64,000 nucleotides of DNA from Paludibacteraceae bacterium (GCA_017632345.1 JAGBRL010000059.1:1-64000), one strand, 5' to 3'. Shown: positions 25,915 to 34,868, counted from the stretch's first letter. Numbers and translations: made by a program. The notes: generated from the letters alone by a model not told the origin.

Positions 25915-26838
25915 ATGATGGATTATATTGAAGATACTGAAAAACTTTTAGCAAATAATTTGAACTGTTCTGACTTTAATGTGAGTTGTATGGAACTGGA
26001 CTCGGTCGGTGCTTCTGAGTTGTTGGCCTCGCAGCTGTGTGTGAATTCGTTTGTCATGATATGTGTGACTTCTGGTTGTGCTAAGTTGTCTGTCAATTAT
26101 CAGGTGTTTGATTTGAAACGGAATGGCGTGGCATCTCTTTTTGACTCGTATCTGTTTAGGTTGCATGATGTCAGCGATGATTTCAGATGTATTTGTCTTT
26201 TTGTTTCGAAATTGTTTATGGAACGAAATGCTCCGACTTTGACTGTCGCAATTAGGACAAAGTACGCAGTGAAAATGTTCAGGAGGCCTGTGATGTATTT
26301 GGAAGAGGAGGAGTGCTCCCTTTTGAAAAGACGTTTTGAGGATATAGACAGAACATTACGCAATAAGAGTCATAGCTATTATAACATAATGATAGTGAAT
26401 GTGCTGATTGCTGTTTTTCTGGATTTGAGCCATCTTTTTGAACTGCATGAGAGTGATAGGGACAGGGCGACAAATATGAGCCGTTGCGAGTTGATTACCA
26501 AATCTTTTATTGAACTGCTGACGGAGAATTTTAGAGAGGAGCATAAGGTTGAGTTTTATGCTCAAAGACTGAATGTGTCAAATCATTATTTGTCGTTTCT
26601 GGTGAAAAAAGTGACAGGGCAAACTCCGTCTGATTTTGTATATGAAATGTTGTATTATGAAGCTCGGTCGTTGCTGCTGTGTGCGGATTTTTCGGTGCAG
26701 GATGTGTCGTCCATGCTTTGTTTTTCAGACCAGTCTTCGTTTGGCAAGTTTTTCAAAAGGCGGGCAGGAGAGTCTCCCTTTGCATATAAGGCGAGAAATG
26801 CGTCAGCCGGCAGGTCGTCTGCTCGTGTTCAAAAATAA
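25915..26838 (+). CDS. AraC/XylS-family transcriptional regulator
   Basis: A 307-residue protein with an N-terminal cupin-like sensing region and two C-terminal helix-turn-helix motifs. The first is around KVEFYAQRLNVSNHYLSFLVKKV and the second around SVQDVSSMLCFSDQSSFGKFFKRR, the conserved AraC block (FsdqSsFgkfFKrr). It is divergent from the TolC-HlyD-MFS operon and probably controls it in response to a ligand. The frame extends upstream through TTG at 25801, but the double ATG at 25915/25918 just after a -7 box is the better start. Confidence 0.87.
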   Translation: MMDYIEDTEKLLANNLNCSDFNVSCMELDSVGASELLASQLCVNSFVMICVTSGCAKLSVNYQVFDLKRNGVASLFDSYLFRLHDVSDDFRCICLFVSKLFMERNAPTLTVAIRTKYAVKMFRRPVMYLEEEECSLLKRRFEDIDRTLRNKSHSYYNIMIVNVLIAVFLDLSHLFELHESDRDRATNMSRCELITKSFIELLTENFREEHKVEFYAQRLNVSNHYLSFLVKKVTGQTPSDFVYEMLYYEARSLLLCADFSVQDVSSMLCFSDQSSFGKFFKRRAGESPFAYKARNASAGRSSARVQK

Positions 26839-26908
26839 AATTTTATTACGGTTCGCTAAATTTAATAATAAAGATTTAAGACAAACCAGACAGAGCCAGG
26901 GTGAAAAA

Positions 26909-26936
26909 AAACGGTGCAGACTACTCCGCACCGTTT
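26909..26936. terminator. bidirectional terminator between the AraC gene and rny
   Basis: AAACGGTGC (26909-26917) pairs perfectly with GCACCGTTT (26928-26936). A T-rich tail follows on the plus strand, and on the minus strand the A-run upstream becomes a T-run. Confidence 0.75.
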
Positions 26937-26962
26937 CTTCTTTTTTTGACTATATGCAAATT

Positions 26963-28495
26963 TTATTTAGCAAAACTTACAGAACGAGTTTCACGAATAA
27001 CGGTAATCTTTACCTGACCAGGATAGGTCATTTCGTCCTGAATCTTCTTAGCAATTTCGTAAGACAATGTTTCTGTTGCCTTGTCGTCAATCTTGTCTGC
27101 TCCAACAATCACGCGAAGCTCGCGGCCAGCCTGAATTGCGTATGTTTTAACAACTCCAGGATACGAAAGAGCCAGCTTTTCAAGGTCGTTGAGACGCTTG
27201 ATGTAAGCTTCCACAATTTCGCGTCTTGCCCCCGGCCTTGCACCTGATATTGCGTCGCAAGCCTGAACGATAGGGGAGAGCAGACTCTCCATTTCCACTT
27301 CGTCATGGTGCGCTCCGATAGCGTTGCATATTTCAGGCTTTTCCTTGTATTTTTCGGCAAGCTTCATACCCAATATTGCGTGAGGCAATTCAGGTTCGTC
27401 ATCTGGCACTTTACCTATGTCGTGAAGCAGACCAGCACGTTTCGCTTTTTTAGCGTTCAAGCCAAGCTCGCTAGCCATGACAGCGCATAGGTTGGCAGTT
27501 TCGCGTGCATGCTGCAGCAAGTTTTGACCGTAAGAAGAACGATATTTCATCTTACCGATTAGGCGCACAAGTTCAGGGTGCAGCCCGTGAATACCCAAGT
27601 CTATAGTGGTGCGTTTACCAGTTTCAATTATTTCTTCTTCAACCTGACGCTTAACTTTTGCCACAACCTCTTCGATACGGGCAGGGTGGATGCGTCCGTC
27701 CGTAACAAGCTGGTGCAGAGCAAGTCGCGCTATTTCACGGCGCACAGGGTCAAACGCAGAAAGCACAATAGCTTCTGGTGTGTCGTCAACGATTATCTCA
27801 ACGCCAGTCGCAGCTTCAAGAGCGCGTATGTTTCGTCCTTCGCGACCTATTATTCGCCCTTTCAGTTCGTCAGAATCTATGTTGAAGACAGTGACAGAGT
27901 TTTCTATTGCAGCTTCCGTAGCCACACGTTGAATTGTCTGTATCACGATGCGCTTAGCCTCTTTGTTCGCGGTCATCTTAGCCTCTTCCATGATTTCGTT
28001 CACGTAAGACATGGCGTCAGTTTTTGCCTCCTCTTTAAGAGACTCGATAAGTTTGTCCTTCGCCTCCTGAGCCGAAAGCCCTGAAATAACCTCAAGGCGC
28101 TCGTTCGCCTGTCTGTAAAGACGGTCCAGCTCCTGCTTCTTGCTGTCAACAATGTCAAGCTGCTTGTTCAAGTTGTCGCGAATGATTTCGTTTTCCGAAC
28201 GTCCCTTCTGCACTTCAGACTGAGCCTGGTTCAGCTGCATTTCGCGCTGCTTAAGTTTTGACTCGACTTGCTGTATCTTAGCATTTCGCTGGTTAACCTG
28301 AGTTTCGTACTCATTCTTCAGAGAAAAATACTTCTCTTTCACTTCAAGCATTTTGTTGTCCCTTAGGACTTTAGCTTCCGCTTCCGCTTCTTTTATGATG
28401 TTGTTGGCACGTGATTTCAACAATGTGTTCGTTATCAGCCACGTAATTCCTCCACCTGCCAAGAAAGCTACAACCGAAAATAATATAACCTCCAT
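26963..28495 (-). CDS. rny: ribonuclease Y
   Basis: A 510-residue membrane-anchored endoribonuclease that starts mRNA decay. One N-terminal membrane helix (about 3-23) is followed by a long charged coiled coil (about 30-190), a KH RNA-binding domain ([22 protein letters not shown]) and an HD metal-dependent domain with LLHDIGK and GAHHDE. The full-length architecture is intact. It is downstream of zapA with a structured 103-base gap between them. Confidence 0.96.
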   Translation of the reverse strand: MEVILFSVVAFLAGGGITWLITNTLLKSRANNIIKEAEAEAKVLRDNKMLEVKEKYFSLKNEYETQVNQRNAKIQQVESKLKQREMQLNQAQSEVQKGRSENEIIRDNLNKQLDIVDSKKQELDRLYRQANERLEVISGLSAQEAKDKLIESLKEEAKTDAMSYVNEIMEEAKMTANKEAKRIVIQTIQRVATEAAIENSVTVFNIDSDELKGRIIGREGRNIRALEAATGVEIIVDDTPEAIVLSAFDPVRREIARLALHQLVTDGRIHPARIEEVVAKVKRQVEEEIIETGKRTTIDLGIHGLHPELVRLIGKMKYRSSYGQNLLQHARETANLCAVMASELGLNAKKAKRAGLLHDIGKVPDDEPELPHAILGMKLAEKYKEKPEICNAIGAHHDEVEMESLLSPIVQACDAISGARPGARREIVEAYIKRLNDLEKLALSYPGVVKTYAIQAGRELRVIVGADKIDDKATETLSYEIAKKIQDEMTYPGQVKITVIRETRSVSFAK

Positions 28496-28534
28496 ATTTT
28501 TTGGTATTGGTATTAAATTAATAATATATAAAAA

Positions 28535-28577
28535 CGCATCAGCCCGAGCCCCTTTAGAGAGACTTCAGATTGATGCG
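28535..28577 (-). ncRNA. structured RNA/terminator candidate between zapA and rny
   Basis: On the minus strand CGCATCA and TGATGCG (plus positions 28571-28577 and 28535-28541) form a 7-bp stem, with further pairing of GAAGTC to GGCTC in the loop. TTTTT follows at the 3' side. In enterobacteria the 6S RNA gene lies just after zapA, so this is a place to look for an RNA. At about 100 bases the gap alone is short for a full 6S RNA. It could simply be a terminator or processing site. Confidence 0.35.
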
Positions 28578-28598
28578 GTAATGTCTAAAAAAACGGAC

Positions 28599-28910
28599 TC
28601 AGGCCAACAAGTCTTTGATAGAATCGTTGAGAACCCTGAAGTCTTCCATAAGTTTTTCGCCCTCATCACGCTCCTTTTGGAGATGAACGGCGTAGTCGAG
28701 CGCAGTCATTGCGAAGGCAAGGAGCAGAGTGTTCTGATTCTCCTTCTTATACCCAATCTCAATTAACTTTGCCTTATAGTCGTTTACTTTTTTTTCAATT
28801 CCTTTGCCAGCCGCCCTGTAAGCACCTTCGTCCTCGCTGTCAACTTCAATCTGCGGCAATCTCAGATTATTCACCTCTTTCAGAGTTATGTTGATCTTAA
28901 TTTCAGACAT
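28599..28910 (-). CDS. zapA: cell division protein ZapA
   Basis: A 103-residue ZapA-family protein. The N-terminal head carries the INITLKEVNNLRLPQI pattern and is followed by the conserved EEGAYRAAGKGIEKKVNDYK-like region and a C-terminal coiled coil. ZapA bundles FtsZ filaments at the division site. It follows a coiled-coil gene by 9 bases and precedes rny, a conserved Bacteroidetes grouping as far as I recall. Confidence 0.85.
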   Translation of the reverse strand: MSEIKINITLKEVNNLRLPQIEVDSEDEGAYRAAGKGIEKKVNDYKAKLIEIGYKKENQNTLLLAFAMTALDYAVHLQKERDEGEKLMEDFRVLNDSIKDLLA

Positions 28911-28919
28911 ATAATGTGT

Positions 28920-29222
28920 TTAACTATTGTTTAGCAGCGCAATGCAATTGTCTATTTCCCGCACCATCTTCGACAACCTTTTCTGATACTCGCTTATATC
29001 AGACGCTGAGTCTGAACCTGACACCACCATGGCAACTTTCATCCCCTGTATCTCGCTCTCCAACTCCTTGATGCGACTTCGAGCATTCGCCAATTCCGCG
29101 TCAACTGCCTTCAGCCGGATTTCCAAACGGTTCCGCTCGTCCGTCGCCTCCTTGTAACGATGCAACAGACGTCCGGCATTTGTCTTCAACTCTGCAAGCG
29201 TATTGCTCTTGTCTTTTGCCAT
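28920..29222 (-). CDS. coiled-coil protein upstream of zapA (ZapB-like candidate)
   Basis: A 100-residue protein. Residues about 5-65 are continuous heptad-rich coiled coil (RLEIRLKAVDAELANARSRI is representative), and a second helix lies at about 78-98. No catalytic motif. Its promoter, its position as first gene and the 9-base spacing to zapA suggest a partner of ZapA in cell division. This is inference from context and shape, not homology. Confidence 0.75.
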   Translation of the reverse strand: MAKDKSNTLAELKTNAGRLLHRYKEATDERNRLEIRLKAVDAELANARSRIKELESEIQGMKVAMVVSGSDSASDISEYQKRLSKMVREIDNCIALLNNS

Positions 29223-29239
29223 ATCGTCGAATTTCCTTG

Positions 29240-29270
29240 CAAATGTATATAATTAAATTGAGTTATCAAA
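29240..29270 (-). promoter_or_regulatory. promoter for the coiled coil-zapA-rny operon
   Basis: On the minus strand: TTTG (29267-29270), a 19-bp spacer, and TACATTTG (29240-29247). This is a full Bacteroidetes promoter, 18 bases before the start codon. Confidence 0.6.
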
Positions 29271-29359
29271 GAAAAATGCAGCTATGTTTGGTTAAAAAAA
29301 TGGTAAATTGTGTTTTTTTTCTTCTGAAATGTTAAAGTTTGCATTTCTTGACGGCTACT

Positions 29360-29391
29360 TTTGTTTTAATTTCTTTTACTTTGTATTTTTG
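29360..29391 (+). promoter_or_regulatory. promoter for apbE
   Basis: TTTG (29360-29363), a 20-bp spacer and TATTTTTG (29384-29391), 23 bases before the apbE ATG. Confidence 0.6.
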
Positions 29392-29414
29392 TAAATGTTT
29401 TAAATTGGTTTTAC

Positions 29415-30437
29415 ATGGAATTTTCAAAAAGAAAGGTTTTTATTTTGTTATCTTTGGCGGCTGTTGTCATATTTTTGATGTTCAGAGTGCCAGAGAAAGA
29501 CAGCGCGTATTTGTCGGAAAGCGGACGTGTATTCGGCACTTTTTATAAAATAAAGTATGAGGCAAAGGACGGACTGTCTTTGGCGGAGCATTACGAGCGT
29601 TTGTTTCTGGAGGTGGATAGTTCGCTCTCTACATTTAATAAGGAGTCTATAATATCCAGATTTAACAGCGGCGAAGATAGTGTGCTTGCCGATTCGCATT
29701 TTCGCAATGTTTTTGAAAAGGGCGTGGAGGTTTCTAAAATTAGCGGCGGCGCGTTTGACATGACGGTGGCTCAGGTGGTCAATGCGTGGGGGTTCGGATT
29801 TTCTAAGAGCGATGATGTTTCTGATGAACTGATAGATTCGCTGATGAGGCATGTGGGGTATGGCAAGGTCGGTTTGGTGAACGGATTGCTTGTGCGGAAC
29901 GATGCTGGTGTGATGCTCGACGCTTCTGCAATAGCGAAGGGCTATTCTGTTGATGTTGTGGCAAGGTGTCTTGACTCTTTGGGTGTGGAGAATTATATGG
30001 TGGAGATTGGCGGAGAAATCTCTGTGAAGGGCGTGAATCACGAAGGCAGGCCTTGGGGAATTGGCGTGACAAATCCTGTTGACGACAGCACGATGATGAG
30101 GACTGAATTGTACGATGTGGTCTATTTGCAGGATAAGGCTATGGCGACTTCGGGAAATTATAGGCAGTATTATCACAAGGGTGGAAAAAAGTATTCTCAT
30201 ACAATCGATCCGCGCACGGGTTATCCTGTTGAACACAATTTGCTGAGCGCTTCTGTTTTTGCGGATGATTGCATGACTGCTGATGCTCTTGCGACTGCAT
30301 GCATGGTTGTGGGTCTGGACTCGAGTATGGCTATGATAGAGTCGATTCCGGGTGTGGAAGGGTACTTTATTTATGCTGATTCGTCTGGCGTTTTTCAGTC
30401 TAAAGCTACGCCAGGCTTTTGTTATGACAAAAAATGA
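29415..30437 (+). CDS. apbE: FAD:protein FMN transferase ApbE
   Basis: A 340-residue protein with an N-terminal membrane or signal segment (residues 7-22) and the ApbE flavin-transferase fold. Motifs: SGGAFDMTVAQVVNAWGFG, DASAIAKGYSVDVV, YMVEIGGEISVKG, TSGNYRQYY, HTIDPRTGYPV and the late ADALATACMVVG. It covalently attaches FMN to threonines of membrane proteins such as the Na+-NQR/Rnf subunits. Its targets are not in this window. Own promoter. rsmF-like follows 30 bases later. Confidence 0.93.
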   Translation: MEFSKRKVFILLSLAAVVIFLMFRVPEKDSAYLSESGRVFGTFYKIKYEAKDGLSLAEHYERLFLEVDSSLSTFNKESIISRFNSGEDSVLADSHFRNVFEKGVEVSKISGGAFDMTVAQVVNAWGFGFSKSDDVSDELIDSLMRHVGYGKVGLVNGLLVRNDAGVMLDASAIAKGYSVDVVARCLDSLGVENYMVEIGGEISVKGVNHEGRPWGIGVTNPVDDSTMMRTELYDVVYLQDKAMATSGNYRQYYHKGGKKYSHTIDPRTGYPVEHNLLSASVFADDCMTADALATACMVVGLDSSMAMIESIPGVEGYFIYADSSGVFQSKATPGFCYDKK

Positions 30438-30467
30438 TTCTTTATCGAAACAATATATATAAGAGGT

Positions 30468-31847
30468 ATGGCGGAAATGGATTTTGTTTTGCCGGATAGT
30501 TTTAAAAAACGCACGGCAGACGCGCTTGGAGAGCGTGAGGCTCAGGCTCTATTCGAGGCATTGGCTGGTCAGCCGGTAGCGAGCGTGCGTGCTAATGTGA
30601 TGAAGCGGCAGGTGCTGAAGGACGGCTTGGAACCAGTGCTTTGGTGTGAGGCGGGAGGCTATCTTGCAGAGAGGCCGATGTTTACGATGGATCCGCTTTT
30701 TCATGCAGGATGTTATTATGTGCAGGAGGCTAGTTCCATGTTCCTTGAACAGGTTTTCCGTCAGCATGTTGATTCGGACTCTCCTCTTGTGCTGGACTTG
30801 TGCGCGGCGCCTGGCGGAAAAAGCACGCATATTGCTTCTTTGTTGGGTGGCAGGGGTTTTCTTGTTTCGAATGAGGTTATTCGTTCGCGCGTGAAGATAC
30901 TGGAAGAGAATATGGCAAAGTGGGGGTGCACGAATGTGGCTGTGACAAACGGAGAGCCGGAGGATTTTTCGGGACTGCGCGGATTGTTTGACGTTGTGGT
31001 TGTTGATGCTCCTTGTTCTGGCGAGGGTATGTTCCGTAAAGACCAGCAGGCGATTGAGGAGTGGTCGGAAGATAATGTGCGTCTGTGCGCGGAGCGGCAG
31101 CGTCGTATTCTTGCAGATGTTTATCCTGTGCTGAAGGAGGGGGGACTGCTGATTTACAGCACTTGCACTTATAACGAGCATGAAAATGAGGAGAATGTGC
31201 GGTGGATTGCGGATTCTCTTGGTGCTGAGGTGCTTAGCATTGAACTGGAGTCTGATTGGAATGTTGTTGATTCTGGCTTTGGCTGTCATTTTTATCCTCA
31301 TAAGGCAAAGGGCGAAGGCTTCTTTATTGCGGCTCTTAGGAAATCTTGTGAAGAGTTGCCGGTCCGTGTGAAGCCTGTGAAGCGTAAGGAGTGCAAAGAG
31401 GCTGTTTTTGTGAAAGATTGGCTGCTTTCTGCTTCGGATTATGATTTTCAGATGCAGGGTGACGTGGTTGTTGCAGTGCCTAAGGATTTTGCAGATTTTG
31501 TGGATAAGTTGCGGGCCGAGGTTTCGGTGCTGACGGCAGGTGTTCCTTTGGCTCAGATAAAAGGGAAGGACATGGTGCCGCTGCCGCAGTTGGCTTTTTC
31601 GTGCGCGTTGAATCGTGACGCTTTCAAATGTGTGAGTGTGGACTGGGAGCAGGCTATCGCTTTTTTGAGGCGTGAAAATATGTTTTTCCAGGAAGAGCCT
31701 AAAGGGTGGCTTCTGCTTATGTTCGAGGGTGCTCCGCTCGGATTTGTGAAGAATTTGGGTAATCGTGCCAATAATAATTATCCTGCGGAATGGAGAATCA
31801 GAATGTCGGAGGATAAAAGCAGGTACGTGAAGATTTTGGAAGACTAA
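30468..31847 (+). CDS. RsmB/RsmF (NOL1/NOP2/Sun) family rRNA cytosine-5 methyltransferase
   Basis: A 459-residue SAM-dependent RNA m5C methyltransferase. SAM motif LDLCAAPGGKSTHI at about 107-120, VVVDAPCSGEGMFRK with one catalytic cysteine, and YSTCTYNEHENEENV with the second. The C-terminal about 150 residues match the RsmF-type RNA-binding extension (PLPQLAFSCALNRDAF, LGFVKNLGNRANNNYPAEWRIR). The likely target is 16S rRNA, but the exact cytosine cannot be read from sequence. It lies between apbE and an MBL-fold gene with short gaps. Confidence 0.9.
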   Translation: MAEMDFVLPDSFKKRTADALGEREAQALFEALAGQPVASVRANVMKRQVLKDGLEPVLWCEAGGYLAERPMFTMDPLFHAGCYYVQEASSMFLEQVFRQHVDSDSPLVLDLCAAPGGKSTHIASLLGGRGFLVSNEVIRSRVKILEENMAKWGCTNVAVTNGEPEDFSGLRGLFDVVVVDAPCSGEGMFRKDQQAIEEWSEDNVRLCAERQRRILADVYPVLKEGGLLIYSTCTYNEHENEENVRWIADSLGAEVLSIELESDWNVVDSGFGCHFYPHKAKGEGFFIAALRKSCEELPVRVKPVKRKECKEAVFVKDWLLSASDYDFQMQGDVVVAVPKDFADFVDKLRAEVSVLTAGVPLAQIKGKDMVPLPQLAFSCALNRDAFKCVSVDWEQAIAFLRRENMFFQEEPKGWLLLMFEGAPLGFVKNLGNRANNNYPAEWRIRMSEDKSRYVKILED

Positions 31848-31864
31848 TTTTCTTGATTAGGTGT

Positions 31865-32611
31865 ATGAGGGTTGAATTTTTAGGGACAGGAACGTCAAAT
31901 GGTGTCCCGTTTATTAATTGTGATTGTGAGGTTTGCGCTTCTGCTGATTTGAAGGATAAGCGTTTGCGTTGCTCTGCGATGGTGAAGGTGGCTGGCAAGA
32001 ACATTTTGATTGATTGCGGCCCTGATTTTAGGCAGCAGGCTTTACGTGGAAAGATTTCTAAAATCGACGCTTTGCTGCTGACTCACGAACACTTCGACCA
32101 TGTGGGCGGGATTGATGATTTGCGGGCTTTTGGCAAGGTTCGCATTTATGCGGAAAGTCGTGTGGCTGGCGCTATAAGGCAGATGTTCGCATATTGTTTT
32201 GCAAAGTTCAAGTATCCTGGTATCCCGGATATCTCTCTGTGTGAAATTGACGAGCAGACTTTCTGTGCGGATGGGGTGGAGATTGTGCCGATAAGGGCGT
32301 ATCATCATCTGTTGCCTTTGCTTGGCTATAGAATAGGTGATTTTGCTTATATAACTGATATAAAGACGATTGACAGTGAAAATAAGGCGAAACTGCAAGG
32401 CCTTGACGTGCTTGTTCTTGGTATGCTGCGTTACAAGGAGCATCTCTCGCACTTGTCTTTTGACGAGGCGATGGCTCTTGTTGACGAATTAAAGCCAAAG
32501 CGCACTTATTTCACTCATCTTAGTCACGATTTTGGGCTGCACGAAACGGAGCAGGCAAAGTTGCCTGAGAATGTCTTTGTTGCGTACGACGGACTTGTGA
32601 TAGATTGCTGA
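31865..32611 (+). CDS. MBL-fold metallohydrolase (PhnP-like)
   Basis: A 248-residue metallo-beta-lactamase-fold enzyme: FLGTGTSNGVP at the N-terminus, a Cys pair (CDCEVC) typical of PhnP-like members, the zinc motif LTHEHFDHVGG, and later histidines in YHHLLPLLGYRIGDFAYITD and YFTHLSHDFGLH. The family includes phosphodiesterases acting on cyclic phosphates, and the substrate here is unknown. I place the start at the ATG at 31865, 17 bases after the preceding stop, since the conserved strand begins right there. It ends immediately against a convergent gene. Confidence 0.88.
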   Translation: MRVEFLGTGTSNGVPFINCDCEVCASADLKDKRLRCSAMVKVAGKNILIDCGPDFRQQALRGKISKIDALLLTHEHFDHVGGIDDLRAFGKVRIYAESRVAGAIRQMFAYCFAKFKYPGIPDISLCEIDEQTFCADGVEIVPIRAYHHLLPLLGYRIGDFAYITDIKTIDSENKAKLQGLDVLVLGMLRYKEHLSHLSFDEAMALVDELKPKRTYFTHLSHDFGLHETEQAKLPENVFVAYDGLVIDC

Positions 32612-32956
32612 TTATTTGTCTGCCTTTGGGGTTCGTAAAAACAGGACCATGTCTATTGCGGAGGCGATTAGCACGGCATAAATCCATAGACCGTCGTTTT
32701 TCCACATGAAATATATGGCCGCAATGTACAATATTGTGCTGATGCACTGTTGAGCCCGCAGTCTCTTCAGCCTAGGGTCTGTTGAGTCAAACGGATCAAA
32801 ATATCGGCCGAATGTCATTGCAATAGCCCCTACGCCATAAATAACCGGAGCTAGTGGCATAATGTCAAGAATGCTAAATTTGAAAAATTGCAAGACAACG
32901 CCTGCAAAACACAGTATGATACCTGCTTGTTTAAGAAAATCTGCTCTCTGTTCCAT
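32612..32956 (-). CDS. hypothetical small membrane protein
   Basis: A 114-residue protein with four predicted membrane segments (about 9-26, 30-48, 70-86 and 90-107) and a cytoplasmic basic loop (RLKRLRAQQ). No family recognised. It starts 8 bases after the DivIC-like gene's stop and is likely co-transcribed with it. Its stop abuts the convergent MBL gene without any gap. Confidence 0.75.
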   Translation of the reverse strand: MEQRADFLKQAGIILCFAGVVLQFFKFSILDIMPLAPVIYGVGAIAMTFGRYFDPFDSTDPRLKRLRAQQCISTILYIAAIYFMWKNDGLWIYAVLIASAIDMVLFLRTPKADK

Positions 32957-32964
32957 GTCGTTTG

Positions 32965-33267
32965 TCAGTCTGATACAAGAAAAATTACTTCGTCGCTCTT
33001 TTTCATAAGATACTTTTCGCGCGCGAACTTTTCGAGGTTTTCAACGTTAGACTTCAGTTCGTTAGTTTCTCGTATGCTTTTTTCAATATCGTTTTTATAG
33101 AACGAAATCTGCTCGTTCAGTTCGTCTATTTTAGTGTTCAGCTCTTCGCGTTTGAAAAAATTGTTTTGGTCGAAGAAAAGCATCCACACACCAAAACAGA
33201 CAAGCACTAAGATGTGTTTGTCGATTTTGAGCAATATGTCTTTAGCCTTTAGTAAAAATAACTTCAT
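32965..33267 (-). CDS. septum formation initiator family protein (DivIC/FtsB-like)
   Basis: About 100 residues: a short cytoplasmic N-terminus, one membrane helix (HILVLVCFGVWMLFF), an FF-containing junction, then a coiled coil (LNTKIDELNEQISFYKNDIE) and the typical EKFAREKYLMKK segment of DivIC/FtsB. This protein joins FtsL and FtsQ in the divisome. The ATG at 33267 is preferred over an earlier one (33312) because a -7 box (TATATTTG, minus strand, 33290-33297) would fall inside the longer form. Confidence 0.85.
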   Translation of the reverse strand: MKLFLLKAKDILLKIDKHILVLVCFGVWMLFFDQNNFFKREELNTKIDELNEQISFYKNDIEKSIRETNELKSNVENLEKFAREKYLMKKSDEVIFLVSD

Positions 33268-33289
33268 TAGAGCGATATTTTTCTGTTTG

Positions 33290-33297
33290 CAAATATA
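33290..33297 (-). promoter_or_regulatory. candidate -7 box for the DivIC-like gene
   Basis: It reads TATATTTG on the minus strand, 22 bases before the ATG at 33267. A GTTG lies 18 bp upstream of it (33316-33319). Confidence 0.4.
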
Positions 33298-33433
33298 GTA
33301 ACAAAAAGTCATTTACAACGAGTCTTTGGGGCTTTTTTGCATTGCGTTTAAGTTAATTTGTTGATATGCTGATGCGTTTGCATATTTTGAGAAAATATAT
33401 GTTATTTTGTTTTTTTATTTTGTTAAAACGTGG

Positions 33434-33441
33434 TATATTTG
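33434..33441 (+). promoter_or_regulatory. candidate -7 box of the main exopolysaccharide operon
   Basis: TATATTTG, an exact match. The nearest TTTG upstream (33406-33409) is 24 bp away, slightly too far. It predicts a 5' leader of about 260 bases before rfbB that carries the motif described separately. Confidence 0.45.
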
Positions 33442-33475
33442 CAAATGTTTCTGATTGTTCAGAGCTGCTTGGGGC

Positions 33476-33519
33476 TGGTAGGCGTATGTGCCTATCAACC
33501 GCGAAGCGTGGAAAAAAGT
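33476..33519 (+). promoter_or_regulatory. conserved leader RNA motif, copy 1 (before rfbB)
   Basis: An 8-bp hairpin (TGGTAGGC 33476-33483 with GCCTATCA 33490-33497, 6-base loop), three bases, GCGAAGC (33501-33507), six bases, then AAAAGT (33514-33519). The same elements with the same spacing occur before the wza-like gene. In the hairpin two inner base pairs differ between the copies and both stay paired. A T-run follows at 33523-33530. The rest of the 393-base gap upstream of rfbB shows no gene. Confidence 0.6.
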
Positions 33520-33705
33520 GAGTTTTTTTTAACTTAATATTTTGATTCTGAATAGGTTAGATTGGAATTATTCCTTTTGATAGTACATTCTATGTTGCAT
33601 ATCTTTTGTGGCTTATTTTTGAAGGCAGATTCTTGTTTGTTTGATTGTAAGCCGAATAGGTTTCAGTTTAGCTTGGAAGATGTGATTTCGTAAATATTTT
33701 ATGCT

Positions 33706-34845
33706 ATGGCGGTAAGTTTTAAAAAAAGTATCTTGGTTACGGGCGGAGCAGGCTTTATCGGAAGCCATGTAGTGCGTCTTTTTGTGAATAAATATCCGGA
33801 GTATCGTATTGTTAATCTTGACAAATTGACTTATGCCGGTAATTTGGCGAATTTGAAAGATGTTGAATCTGCTCCGAATTATGCTTTTGAAAAAGCTGAT
33901 ATTTGTGATTTTGAAACGATTCAATCTATTTTTAAGAAATACGAGATTGATAATGTGATACATCTTGCGGCAGAGAGTCATGTGGATCGTAGTATTCGCG
34001 ACCCATTCACTTTTGCTAAAACAAATGTCTTAGGTACTTTGACGCTTCTGCAGGTTGCAAAAGAGTTATGGAATGGAAATTTTGAAGGAAAACGGTTCTA
34101 TCATATTTCAACTGACGAAGTATATGGAGCATTGCAAATGACTCATCCGGAGGGTATTGAACCTCCTTTTACAACCACGGCTTCAAGTGGAGAACATCAT
34201 TTGGCATACGGAGAGAATTTCTTCTATGAGACAACGAAGTATGATCCGCATTCTCCTTATTCTGCTTCGAAGGCAAGTTCAGATCATTTTGTTCGTGCGT
34301 ATCACGATACATACGGATTGCCTACCATCGTAACGAATTGCTCTAATAATTACGGGCCTTATCAGTTCCCTGAAAAGTTGATACCTTTGTTTATTAATAA
34401 TATTCGTCAGGGAAAACCTCTTCCGGTTTATGGTAAAGGTGAAAATGTGAGAGATTGGTTGTATGTTGTTGATCATGCAAGAGCAATCGATGTTATTTTT
34501 CATAATGGGAAAATCAATGATACCTATAATATTGGTGGTTTCAATGAGTGGAAAAATATCGACTTGATTAAGGTTATCATTAAAACCGTAGATCGTTTGT
34601 TGGGGAATCCGGAGGGAACAAGCGAGCATCTGATTACGTACGTGACAGACCGTGCAGGACATGACTTGCGTTATGCAATCGATTCTACAAAACTTAAGAA
34701 TGAGTTGGGATGGGAACCAAGTCTTCAATTTGAAGAGGGCATTGAAAAAACAGTTCGTTGGTATTTGGATAATCAGGAGTGGATGGACAATATCCTTAGT
34801 GGAGATTACGAGAAGTATTACGAGGAGATGTATAAAGGACGTTAA
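33706..34845 (+). CDS. rfbB: dTDP-glucose 4,6-dehydratase
   Basis: A 379-residue extended short-chain dehydrogenase that turns dTDP-glucose into dTDP-4-keto-6-deoxyglucose. NAD-binding GGAGFIGS at 13-20, [19 protein letters not shown], the catalytic YSASK, and [14 protein letters not shown]. The roughly 25-residue insertion before YSASK ([19 protein letters not shown] region) is common in Bacteroidetes homologues. First gene of the polysaccharide operon. No rfbA, rfbC or rfbD is seen in the window, so the sugar nucleotide must be supplied and finished by genes elsewhere or by the epimerases further down. Confidence 0.93.
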   Translation: MAVSFKKSILVTGGAGFIGSHVVRLFVNKYPEYRIVNLDKLTYAGNLANLKDVESAPNYAFEKADICDFETIQSIFKKYEIDNVIHLAAESHVDRSIRDPFTFAKTNVLGTLTLLQVAKELWNGNFEGKRFYHISTDEVYGALQMTHPEGIEPPFTTTASSGEHHLAYGENFFYETTKYDPHSPYSASKASSDHFVRAYHDTYGLPTIVTNCSNNYGPYQFPEKLIPLFINNIRQGKPLPVYGKGENVRDWLYVVDHARAIDVIFHNGKINDTYNIGGFNEWKNIDLIKVIIKTVDRLLGNPEGTSEHLITYVTDRAGHDLRYAIDSTKLKNELGWEPSLQFEEGIEKTVRWYLDNQEWMDNILSGDYEKYYEEMYKGR

Positions 34846-34868
34846 GGTGCCATTTGCATGAAAATACT

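Noticed and set aside
33313..33705. upxY/upxZ-type NusG-like capsule regulator at the head of the operon
   Set aside because: The leader has no open frame of suitable size. Only the RNA-like motif is present.
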